DNA of 64,000 nt from Buttiauxella sp. B2 (lineage in GTDB: Bacteria; Pseudomonadota; Gammaproteobacteria; Enterobacterales; Enterobacteriaceae): assembly GCF_006376615.1 (NCBI RefSeq), contig NZ_VEXQ01000006.1, positions 124,001 to 188,000 of the forward strand. Direction: 5' to 3'. The translations under genes were made by a program, and so were the position numbers. Positions 37,629-46,800 of this stretch are shown here, piece by piece (the first letter of the stretch is position 1; each line of letters opens with the position of its first letter). The notes under the pieces are model-generated. The model saw only the letters and a program-made list of their open reading frames with translations, did no database searches and was not told where the DNA came from.

Positions 37629-38972
37629 TTACAAAATACCTTGCCCTAACATCGCATCGGCAACCTTAACGAAGCCTGCAATGTTCGCGCCGCGTACATA
37701 ATGCGTTTGCTTATCTTCACCGCCGTAGTTCACACAGGCTTCGTGAATATCTAGCATGATGTGATGTAGACGGATATCAACCTTCTCTGCCTTCCAGCTC
37801 AGACGTGCCGCGTTCTGCGCCATTTCCAGACCAGAGGTTGCTACACCGCCAGCGTTAGCTGCTTTACCCGGTGCAAACAATACTCCCGCATCCAGGAACA
37901 GATTGGTCGCTTCGATGGTGGTTGGCATGTTTGCACCTTCAGCCACGGCTTTCACGCCGTTAGCAATCAGTGTGCGCGCAGCTTCGGTATCGAGCTCATT
38001 CTGTGTAGCACAAGGCAGCGCGATATCAACCGGCACGTTCCACGGTTGCTGGCCTTCGAGGTATTGCAAACCAAACTCTTTTGCATAATCGGCAACACGT
38101 CCGTCGCGGCTGGCTTTAATTTCGGCCAGACGAGCCAGTTTCTCTTTAGTGAAACCTTCTTCATCGACAACGGTACCGTTGGAGTCAGAGGCAGTAACCA
38201 CACGCGCACCCAGAGATAACGCTTTTTCGATGGCGTATTGCGCCACGTTACCTGAGCCGGAAACCGAAACCCGCATCCCTTCAAAGCCCAGACCATGGCG
38301 CTGGAGCATTGCATCGGTAAAATAGATGAGACCATAACCCGTCGCTTCGGGGCGAATCAGGCTTCCACCAAATGACAGCCCTTTGCCCGTGAACACGCAA
38401 GCGGTGTTGTTGGAGAGTTTTTTCATCATCCCCGCCATGAAGCCCACCTCACGCCCACCAACGCCAATGTCGCCCGCAGGCACGTCAGTATCTGGCCCCA
38501 GATGGCGATACAACTCGATCATCAGTGCCTGGCAAAAACGCATGATCTCGCCTTCGCTTTTACCTTTAGGGTTAAAGTCGCTACCCCCTTTACCCCCGCC
38601 CATTGGCAGTGTGGTTAACGCGTTTTTAAAGGTTTGCTCAAAGCCTAAGAATTTCAGAATCGAGAGGTTAACAGATGGATGGAAGCGCATCCCGCCTTTG
38701 AATGGGCCAATTGCGGAGCTGAACTGTACACGCCAGGCACGGTTAACCTGCACCTGATTATTGTCATCAACCCAGGTTACGCGGAACTGAATCACTCGCT
38801 CGGGTTCGACTAAGCGCTCCAGCAAGGCTGAACGGCGGTACTGAGGATTTTGTTCCAGAAACGGCCACAAGGTGGTCATAACTTCGCGGACTGCCTGAGC
38901 AAATTCTGGCTGGTGTGGATCACGCAGTTGTACAGAGGTGAGGAAGGATTCGAGGGAAAGCGAGTTTTCCAT
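37629..38972 (-). CDS. gdhA: GdhA, NADP-specific glutamate dehydrogenase
   Basis: 447 residues, identical in length to the E. coli enzyme. Conserved blocks include PFKGGMRFHPSVNLSILKFLGFEQ, PMGGGKGGSDFNPKGKS with the catalytic lysine region, PAGDIGVGGREVGFM and the coenzyme motif VSGSGNVAQYA. It makes glutamate from 2-oxoglutarate and ammonia with NADPH. It lies 100 bp downstream of entD on the same strand and likely has its own promoter there. In K-12 gdhA is far from the enterobactin locus. Confidence 0.97.
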   Translation of the reverse strand: MENSLSLESFLTSVQLRDPHQPEFAQAVREVMTTLWPFLEQNPQYRRSALLERLVEPERVIQFRVTWVDDNNQVQVNRAWRVQFSSAIGPFKGGMRFHPSVNLSILKFLGFEQTFKNALTTLPMGGGKGGSDFNPKGKSEGEIMRFCQALMIELYRHLGPDTDVPAGDIGVGGREVGFMAGMMKKLSNNTACVFTGKGLSFGGSLIRPEATGYGLIYFTDAMLQRHGLGFEGMRVSVSGSGNVAQYAIEKALSLGARVVTASDSNGTVVDEEGFTKEKLARLAEIKASRDGRVADYAKEFGLQYLEGQQPWNVPVDIALPCATQNELDTEAARTLIANGVKAVAEGANMPTTIEATNLFLDAGVLFAPGKAANAGGVATSGLEMAQNAARLSWKAEKVDIRLHHIMLDIHEACVNYGGEDKQTHYVRGANIAGFVKVADAMLGQGIL

Positions 38973-39072
38973 AGATTAAGGAGTCCTTGTTATAAGTGAT
39001 GTTATAGATGTGTGTGTTCTTTCGAATATAACATTCACTTATTACTGTGCCGCAAGCGATTTCTTTTTATTA

Positions 39073-39747
39073 TCATCCAAGCCGTATTAGCGTTATTAAT
39101 TGCGCTGCGTCACCTTTCCATGTGGCTATGAATGTGTCACCTTTTTGATATGGCCCAAGCGAATGATTTAATGTCAGACTCAGGTGTTGGTAATCTATTT
39201 CATTTAGCGACGCAGCTGAAAAATCAAAGTAACGCCCGACGTGGCGAAACAATGCTTTGAATAAACTTTCCTTCGCGGAAAACACTAGCGTTAATGCGTA
39301 ATTAAACGAGAAGGGTGAAGCGCTGATAAGCTCTTTCTCCGCACAATCTATAATGCCACCATAGATTTCTTCGGCAACCTGTGGCGCGATAATTTCTTCA
39401 TAATCAATACCAATCCCCATGCGCTGCAATGGATTGTCAGTAATCACTGTCGCAAGCGCCACATTGCCACTGTGAGTAATGCTGCCGGTAAACCCCGGCG
39501 GCCAGCAGGGCTCACGGTGTAAACCAATACCGGGAATATAATCCTTTATTCCATGAAATCTCAGGGCCTGGTTTGCAGCGATTCTTCCTGCCAAATGTTC
39601 GGCTTTACGCTTATTCACTGCATTGGATAAACGATTATGGTGAGGGATCCATAATAGGTCTTCTGGCTTAAAAGTTGCGGCATCAAAATCCACGCGATAA
39701 ACGTGAATATCAGGGGAAATATCGAATTGAGATAGCTGATGTTCCAT
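39073..39747 (-). CDS. entD: EntD, enterobactin 4'-phosphopantetheinyl transferase
   Basis: 224 residues from the ATG at 39747, which matches the E. coli N-terminus in length but has no Shine-Dalgarno sequence. An in-frame ATG at 39783, two bases after the fepA stop, would add twelve residues and may be used by reinitiating ribosomes. PPTase motifs are GIGIDYEEI (magnesium-binding Asp and Glu) and FSAKESLFKALF. It loads phosphopantetheine on the carrier domains of EntB and EntF. It is less conserved than other ent genes, as usual. A terminator-like hairpin sits between fepA and this start. Confidence 0.92.
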   Translation of the reverse strand: MEHQLSQFDISPDIHVYRVDFDAATFKPEDLLWIPHHNRLSNAVNKRKAEHLAGRIAANQALRFHGIKDYIPGIGLHREPCWPPGFTGSITHSGNVALATVITDNPLQRMGIGIDYEEIIAPQVAEEIYGGIIDCAEKELISASPFSFNYALTLVFSAKESLFKALFRHVGRYFDFSAASLNEIDYQHLSLTLNHSLGPYQKGDTFIATWKGDAAQLITLIRLG

Positions 39748-39750
39748 CGT

Positions 39751-39777
39751 AAAAAGGGAGGAGAAAACTCTCCTCCC
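39751..39777 (-). terminator. Terminator/attenuator hairpin between fepA and entD
   Basis: On the minus strand GGGAGGAG and CTCCTCCC form a perfect 8-bp stem with a 6-base loop followed by TTTTT. It begins 8 bp after the fepA stop and its T-run ends three bases before the entD ATG at 39747. Confidence 0.85.
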
Positions 39778-39785
39778 ATCCATTT

Positions 39786-42068
39786 TTAGAAATGGGTATT
39801 CACACTCACATAGTAAGTACGACCGGATTCGTTATAAGTTTCGGCGCCTGCGCCATACATATAACCAACATCACCGCCCGTGGTTTGGGCATTACCCGCA
39901 CGCCAGTGGCGTTTGTCGAACAGGTTATCGATACCTGTAGTCAGGCTGACGTTTTTGGTCGCATCCCAGGTTCCGCTCAGACCAACAATGCTATATGGGC
40001 TAACTTCGTTGGTTTCTGGTCCTGTCGCCGGTTGACCTTTGTAGTTGTACTTCTTCGGCTGCTGTTTGCCGTACCAGGTAAAGGTCGATTGCACAGAAAT
40101 ATCCTGACGAACCTGCCAGCTTAGCAACGAGTTCAACGTATATTCCGGGATAACCGACAAACGTTCACCGGTTTCTTTGTTCTTACTTTGCAGCATATAA
40201 GTGACGTTGTTGGTCCAGTTTACGGTAGTCGAAACGGGTACGTTCAATGTCCCTTCAAGGCCTTCAACCACAGCCTTAGGAATGTTTTCCCACTGATAGA
40301 TATCAGTTTTGGTTTTGCCTTTTGAGGTCTGGCCGATAGGAGCGTAACCCGCTTCAATTTTGTCGCGATAATCGTTACGGAACCAGGTCACACCCGCGAG
40401 CCAGCCATCGCGTTTGAACTCAAGACCGATCTCTTTGTTGATGCTGGTTTCAGCCTTCAGATCGTCATTGCCCATCATGTAACAACCCACGCCGGTGCCG
40501 CTTGCATAGCAACCCTGGCCTTTACTGTACAGAATGTAGTTCGGGTTGGTTTGATACAGGCTCGGCGCTTTATACGCCTGGGCGATACCCATTTTTAGGG
40601 TGAAGTCGTCGCCCAAACCTTGAGACAGGTTCAGGGATGGGCTCCAGTTATTGCCCACGATGCTGTGGTGGTCAAAACGCAGACCTGGCGTCAGCATGGT
40701 GCTGTCTGTCAGTTCCATGTTGTCTTCAGCAAACAGCGAGAAGATTTCTGCCTGGGAATACGGGCTACGGTTAGTCCCGCTTGAGCCCGGAATATCCCCA
40801 CCCATAAAGGTTTGATTGTTCGAGGACAGATCCTTCATTTTCTGCTGGTTCCATTCAGTACCCAGCGTCAGGTTCTGGTTGAACACGAGATCAATCGGGA
40901 TATTCACTTCGCTGTGTAGCAGTACGTCACTCAGATCAATATCACTGAATTTATCGCTGGAGAAAATCCCTTCAGTGCCACCGGCCAGGCCTTCTTGCAT
41001 ACGCGAGTTACGCGTGTGTTCGTACTGAACCCAGTTGCTGGTCGTCAGGCCGCTGTCCCAGCCACCGTTCCACGTCAAAGAGTAGCTCTGGCGATACAGA
41101 CGGTTAGTCTCATTGCCATAGTTATCTTTAACAATCTGGTTGGTATTGGTGTTCTGTGTATCACCGGAATACAGGTTACCCTGGCGGCTGTAACCCGCTT
41201 CCAGTTCCAGAGATTGCATTGGCGCAAAGTCCCAACGTACCACACCGTTAATGTCTTTATTAACAACACCTTCACGGCCGGCTGGCAGTGTATCGGCATA
41301 AATACCTGTGCGTTCAGACTGATGACCCTGGTTGATATCCCACGCGTCAGCCTGGGTTTTATCGAGGTTGCCATACAGACGGAAGCTGAAATCCCCGCCC
41401 AACGGGCCATTCAAGCTAAAGTTGGTGCGTTTAGTGGAGCCCTCATCTTTATGCTCTGGCGCATTGAGATAAGTGTTCCATGAACCATGCCATTCGCCGC
41501 TGCCTTTTTTGGTGATGATATTCACCACACCACCTGCTGCGCCGTTACCGTAACGTGCGGCAGCTGGGCCACGAATGACTTCAATACGTTCAACCATTTC
41601 TGGCGGAACCCAGCTTGCGTCGCCACGTGTATCACGCTCGCCACGCCAGCCAAGACGCACTGAGTTACGGCTGGTCACGGGTTTACCGTCGATGAGAATA
41701 AGGGTGTTTTCCGGTCCCATGCCGCGAATGTCAATCTGACGGCCATTACCACGCTGACCACTGGTGGAGTTACCCGTCAGGTTTACGCCTGGCATGGTAC
41801 GGACGATTTCGGAAATATCACGCGCTGGTGGGCGTTTTTTCAGTTCTTCTGCGGTGATGGTTGAAACGCCCGGAGCCTGCAAGTTTTGCTCGGCTGCGGT
41901 AACCACCATAGTGTCTTCATTTGCGAGGTTCTGTGTGTCGTCGTTGTTAGTGGCAGCGGTCTGAGCCGCTGCTGATACCGCTTGTTCTGCTGCGAAGACA
42001 GGTTGAGCGACACCGTATATTCCCAGATTAATGAGCATAGCGAGGGAATAGTTAATTTTTTTATTCAT
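39786..42068 (-). CDS. fepA: FepA, ferric enterobactin outer-membrane receptor
   Basis: 760 residues; E. coli FepA precursor has 746. The signal peptide probably ends at Ala26 (PVFA). The TonB box is DTMVVT (52-57), preceded by an Ala/Asn/Asp-rich stretch about 14 residues longer than in E. coli. The plug domain contains RTMPGVNLTGNSTSGQRG and RGMGPENTLILIDGKPV, and the 22-strand barrel ends in the usual C-terminal Phe (VNTHF). It imports ferric enterobactin with TonB energy. It diverges from fes across a Fur-controlled region. Confidence 0.97.
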   Translation of the reverse strand: MNKKINYSLAMLINLGIYGVAQPVFAAEQAVSAAAQTAATNNDDTQNLANEDTMVVTAAEQNLQAPGVSTITAEELKKRPPARDISEIVRTMPGVNLTGNSTSGQRGNGRQIDIRGMGPENTLILIDGKPVTSRNSVRLGWRGERDTRGDASWVPPEMVERIEVIRGPAAARYGNGAAGGVVNIITKKGSGEWHGSWNTYLNAPEHKDEGSTKRTNFSLNGPLGGDFSFRLYGNLDKTQADAWDINQGHQSERTGIYADTLPAGREGVVNKDINGVVRWDFAPMQSLELEAGYSRQGNLYSGDTQNTNTNQIVKDNYGNETNRLYRQSYSLTWNGGWDSGLTTSNWVQYEHTRNSRMQEGLAGGTEGIFSSDKFSDIDLSDVLLHSEVNIPIDLVFNQNLTLGTEWNQQKMKDLSSNNQTFMGGDIPGSSGTNRSPYSQAEIFSLFAEDNMELTDSTMLTPGLRFDHHSIVGNNWSPSLNLSQGLGDDFTLKMGIAQAYKAPSLYQTNPNYILYSKGQGCYASGTGVGCYMMGNDDLKAETSINKEIGLEFKRDGWLAGVTWFRNDYRDKIEAGYAPIGQTSKGKTKTDIYQWENIPKAVVEGLEGTLNVPVSTTVNWTNNVTYMLQSKNKETGERLSVIPEYTLNSLLSWQVRQDISVQSTFTWYGKQQPKKYNYKGQPATGPETNEVSPYSIVGLSGTWDATKNVSLTTGIDNLFDKRHWRAGNAQTTGGDVGYMYGAGAETYNESGRTYYVSVNTHF

Positions 42069-42349
42069 TATAGCAGCCTGCTTTTCCGCTGAGCCCGGCG
42101 TAATTCCATTCCCTTAAGGGATCGGGCACAGCATGGATTTCACGTAGTGATACCGAGATCTATCCGGCAATCGCCCTGAAATGAGGGATTCGTGCGTTCA
42201 AGTTCGGCAATTTATTGTTTTTGCACCTGGAATCGGGTAACCCAAAGCGCGGAAATACGCTATTGCAAATGAAAATAATTATCAATATTATTATCAATAT
42301 ATTTCAGCTTTATTGATCGTTATCATTAATTTCATAGGGTTATGTGCGA
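42069..42349. promoter_or_regulatory. fepA-fes divergent Fur-regulated region
   Basis: 281 bp. A Fur-box-like sequence at 42271-42289 matches the consensus GATAATGATAATCATTATC at 14 of 19 positions; overlapping ATTATCAAT repeats extend to about 42300, and a weaker element lies at 42315-42333 (12 of 19). The cluster suits iron repression of both genes. Confidence 0.8.
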
Positions 42350-43567
42350 GTGACAATTTTGCTTACAGGAAGTAAGGGCTGGTGGCAGGAAAAACAGGCA
42401 CAGGGAATTCCCCTGGTGACGCGCGAAAATGCTGGCCAGTGTGCAGTGGTTTTTTTGTGGCGTGACCCCCAAGGCTGTGAGCAAACCTCTCCGGTCAAAC
42501 GAGTATGGGTTTATGTCACGGGCGTCACCGACCATCACCAACGTTCCCGTCCGCAAACCCTCGAGCGCGTGCCTGGAACGGATGTCTGGCAATGGCAAAC
42601 CCGCTTAAGCGCGACCTGGCGTGGCAGTTATTGTTACATCCCGTCGACCAACGAAGACGATTTCCCAGCCGCAGCCTTCGAAGGAATCGTGCCAGCGCCT
42701 ATGGCGCTGCGTGAAGGTTGGCAAAAACTGCTACCTCAAGCGATTGCCGATCCGCTCAACCCTGAAAGCTGGCTCGGTGGGCGAGGGCATCCGATGTCGG
42801 CGCTGCATCTTCCTGGTGCGCCAAAACAAGCGGGTTGGGATAAACCACACACACCTTTCAGCGCACCGCTTTGCATCACCTGGCAAAGCCATTGTCTGGA
42901 TAATCAACGCAATGTCTGGATATTTTCGACCGGTGACGCGCAACCAGAACAGCGTCCATTAGCTATTGTGCTCGATGGCCAATTTTGGGCAGAAGGCATG
43001 CCAGTATGGCCCGCGCTACAGGCTCAAACGGATGCCGGGGAATTACCACCTGCGGTTTACGTGCTGATTGACGTCATCGACAACACGACGCGCAGCGATG
43101 AACTCCCGTGTAATGCGCAGTTCTGGCAGGCAGTGCAGGAAGAGTTATTACCGCAGATCCGCACACTTATCCGCTGGAATGAAAATCCAGAAACCACCGT
43201 GGTTGCCGGGCAAAGTTTTGGCGGGCTTTCAGCGCTTTATGCCGCACTCCACTGGCCGGAAAAATTTGGCTGCGTACTGAGCCAATCAGGTTCGTACTGG
43301 TGGCCACGTCGTGAAACATACCAACAAGGTGGGCTGCTAATACAGCAACTGGAAGAGGGTTTTCAGTGTGATAAACCGCTACGTATCTATCTTGAAGCAG
43401 GGGTCAGAGAACCTCTCATTCATCAAGTAAATCAACGCTTATATCCCTTACTACAACAAACACAGCTAGCTGTTTTCTACCGTCAGGTTGACGGTGGACA
43501 CGATACGCTTTGCTGGCGTGGCGGTCTGATTGATGGGCTTGCCTGGCTTTGGAAAGCATCTCATTGA
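42350..43567 (+). CDS. fes: Fes, enterobactin esterase
   Basis: 405 residues from a GTG at 42350 (MTILLTGSKGWWQ), which aligns with the E. coli start MTALKVGSESWW; the GTG six bases upstream is less likely. The N-terminal half is the Fes-specific domain with WRDPQG and RVWVYVTGVTDHH; the C-terminal half is an alpha/beta hydrolase with the nucleophile in VVAGQSFGGLSALYA and the catalytic His in VDGGHDTLCWRGG. It hydrolyses ferric enterobactin in the cytoplasm to free iron. First gene of fes-ybdZ-entF. Confidence 0.95.
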   Translation: MTILLTGSKGWWQEKQAQGIPLVTRENAGQCAVVFLWRDPQGCEQTSPVKRVWVYVTGVTDHHQRSRPQTLERVPGTDVWQWQTRLSATWRGSYCYIPSTNEDDFPAAAFEGIVPAPMALREGWQKLLPQAIADPLNPESWLGGRGHPMSALHLPGAPKQAGWDKPHTPFSAPLCITWQSHCLDNQRNVWIFSTGDAQPEQRPLAIVLDGQFWAEGMPVWPALQAQTDAGELPPAVYVLIDVIDNTTRSDELPCNAQFWQAVQEELLPQIRTLIRWNENPETTVVAGQSFGGLSALYAALHWPEKFGCVLSQSGSYWWPRRETYQQGGLLIQQLEEGFQCDKPLRIYLEAGVREPLIHQVNQRLYPLLQQTQLAVFYRQVDGGHDTLCWRGGLIDGLAWLWKASH

Positions 43568-43579
43568 CAGGAGAGACGT

Positions 43580-43801
43580 ATGGAATTCAGCAACCCCTTT
43601 GATTCGCCACAGAGTCGTTTTTTCATCCTTGAAAATACGTTAAAGCAGTTCAGTTTGTGGCCTGAACATTGTGCAATACCTGACGGCTGGCTAGTCGTTT
43701 GCGAAGCTGCATCCAACGAAGAATGCAATCGTTGGCTACTCGACAACTGGACGCAGCTGCAACCCACAACTTTTGCAAAACCAGGGGTGAGCGGTGAGTG
43801 A
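43580..43801 (+). CDS. ybdZ: YbdZ, MbtH-like protein
   Basis: 73 residues, the MbtH-family size. Conserved features are NPFDSPQSRFFILEN, QFSLWPEHCAIPDGW and C-terminal Trp residues (WLLDNW). MbtH-like proteins bind the adenylation domain of the partner synthetase, here EntF, and are needed for full activity or solubility. It lies 12 bp after fes with GGAGAG before the ATG, and overlaps the entF start by 8 bp. Confidence 0.96.
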   Translation: MEFSNPFDSPQSRFFILENTLKQFSLWPEHCAIPDGWLVVCEAASNEECNRWLLDNWTQLQPTTFAKPGVSGE

Positions 43802-46800
43802 GTTAATGATGGCACCAGCTCAGGAACAACAGATCGAAACCATGCCGTTAGAAACCATGCCGTTAGTCGCGGCGCAGCCCGGTATCTGGATGGCGGATCA
43901 ACTTTCACCACAGGCGAATGCGTGGAGTGTGGCGCATTACGTTGAAATAAAAAGTGTTGAAATAGAAAGTGCCGAGCCAAACGGCAATATCAACGAAGCG
44001 CTATTGTGCAAGGCGATAATGGCGGGCATGAAAGAGGCCGATACTCTTTGCATGCGCTTTAGCGAAGTGGACGGTGAGGTGCGCCAATGGGTCGACGGCC
44101 GCGCATCGTTTACTTCGCCACTTTGCCGCGACTTGCGTGATGAAGCCGAACCAGAAGCCACAGCGTTAGCCATTATGCGTGACTGTCTCGAGCAGGACTT
44201 GCGCATCAACAGTGGTAAACCGCTCTACCATCATCAGTTACTGCGTTTGAGCGAAAAGCGCTGGTTCTGGTATCAGCGTTTTCATCATTTAGTGGTAGAT
44301 GGCTTCAGTTTCACGGCTATTACCCGCCGAATTGCTAATATTTATAGCGCGTATTCCCAAAATAAAACGCCCGAACCTGGCCCGTTTACACCGTTTAGCG
44401 AAGTTGTCGCGGAATATGAGCAATATCGCCAAAGCGACACGTGGAAACGCGATGCTGCGTTTTGGGCAGATTATGCTAAACAATTGCCGCCGCCAGCCAC
44501 GCTATCAACACAACCGTTGACCGGTCCTGGTTCCACTACGCAACTGATTCGCCAGTCGCTCAGTTTTGATAACGCTGATTTCCACTCGCTGTTAGAGGGC
44601 GCTCGCGCCCACAACCTGACTGCCGCCGATATGGCATTGGGTTTAGTGGCTCTTTGGCTCGGGCGATTAAGTGGGCGCGCTGATTATTCAGCCGGGTTTA
44701 TCTTCATGCGCCGCATGGGCTCTGCTGCGTTATGCGCAACCGGGCCGGTGTTAAACGTGCTGCCGTTTGGTGTGCGTATTGAACCGAACTTTACCCTTGC
44801 GGAACTCGCGTCAAACCTGGCTAAAGAATTGAAGGGAATACGCCGTTATCAGCGCTACGACGCCGAACAAATCCAGCGTGACCTGGGGAAAGTCTCAAGT
44901 GGCGAGCCACTTTATGGCCCGGTACTGAATCTGAAAATGTTCGACTATCGCCTCGATTTCGCTGGTATCGAAGGTATCACGCACCAGTTGGCTTCAGGCC
45001 CGGTACGGGATCTGGAAATTGCGCTGTATATCAGTGAACAAGGTGACTTTTCCCTTGAAATGCTGGCAAATTCAGAACGCTATGATACGCAGACTTTGCA
45101 GCAACATATCGCACGTTTACCACTGCTTTTGCGCCAGTTTGCGGGCAATCCCGCATTACGTTGTATCGATGCACAACTGCTGCACACGCCGGAAATAGAG
45201 CTTCTGGAAAGCGTGAATACGACGCAATCTGATGTTCCCGCGACGACGTTAAGTCATTTGATAGCGGAACAAGCCTCTCGTACGCCAAATGCCCCAGCGC
45301 TTGCCGATGAAAACCATCAGTTTACCTATCGCGAAATGCGCGAACAGGTCCAGGTATTGGCGTGTGAACTTATCGCGCGTGGTGTAAAACCGGGGGATGT
45401 CGTTGCTGTGGCGCTGCCTCGCTCGGTGTTTTTATCATTGGCATTGCAGGCCATTGTTGAGGTGGGGGCGGCTTGGTTGCCGCTGGATACCGGTTATCCC
45501 GACGACCGCCTGCATATGATGCTGGAAGATGCTGCACCACGATTACTGCTGACTTCATCCGAACAATTGCCGCGTTTTAGCGCCATAAACAGTCTGCAAA
45601 CCTTCTGCTATCAGAAGATGTTAGCGCCGGAAAATATGGCGGAATGCAAGAATCGCTCGGCTCCTGAGCATACTGCCTATGTGATATTCACTTCCGGTTC
45701 TACAGGCCGCCCGAAAGGTGTCATGGTCGGGCAACAGGCCATCGTTAACCGGTTGTTGTGGATGCAAAATCACTATCCGCTGAATGGCAATGATGTGGTT
45801 TTGCAAAAAACACCGTGCAGTTTTGACGTTTCAGTATGGGAGTTTTTCTGGCCGTATATCGTTGGTGCACAACTGGTGATGGCACCACCTGAAGCACATC
45901 GCTGTCCGGAATCGTTACAGCAACTTTTTGCCCAATATCGTGTGACCACCACGCATTTTGTTCCGTCGATGTTAGCGGCTTTTGTCGCGGCATTAACCGA
46001 CGATGACGCGATTGCAAATTGCGCCACGTTACAGCGTGTTTTTTGTAGCGGCGAAGCGCTGCCAACCGAGCTTTGTCGCCAGTGGGAAACGCTTACCCAT
46101 ATACCATTGCACAACCTTTATGGGCCAACCGAAGCTGCCGTGGATGTCAGTTGGTATCCGGCATTTGGCAATGAACTGGCTCGCGTAACGGGTAGCAGTG
46201 TGCCGATTGGCTGGCCTGTCTGGAATACCGGATTACGTATTCTGGACTCAGCAATGCGCCCGGTTCCTGTGGGGATCGCAGGTGATCTTTATCTCACCGG
46301 CATTCAACTGGCGCAGGGCTATTTATCCCGCCCGGATCTGACTGCCAGCCGCTTTGTTGCCGATCCTTTTGATGCGGGCGAGCGAATGTATCGCACTGGC
46401 GATGTGGCCCGTTGGCTTGATAACGGTGCGGTGGAATATCTTGGGCGCAGTGACGATCAACTAAAAATTCGTGGTCAGCGCATTGAATTGGGTGACATTG
46501 ACAGGGCATTACAAGCGTTGCCGGATGTGGCTCAAGCCGTCACGCACGCCTGCGTACTCAATCTGGGGGCGGCTGCAAGCGGTGGCGATGCTCGTCAGTT
46601 GGTGGGTTATTTGGTGTCGGCATCGGGGCAGGTGTTGCCAGTTGATGCGATGCGTGAACAGCTCAGCGCCATTTTGCCTGCGCATATGGTGCCAGTCGCA
46701 CTGGTCCAACTGGATGATTTCCCGCTGAGCGCCAACGGCAAACTGGATCGCAAAGCGTTACCGTTGCCTGAACTGGCGTTGCGTGGTTCTGGTCGCGTAC

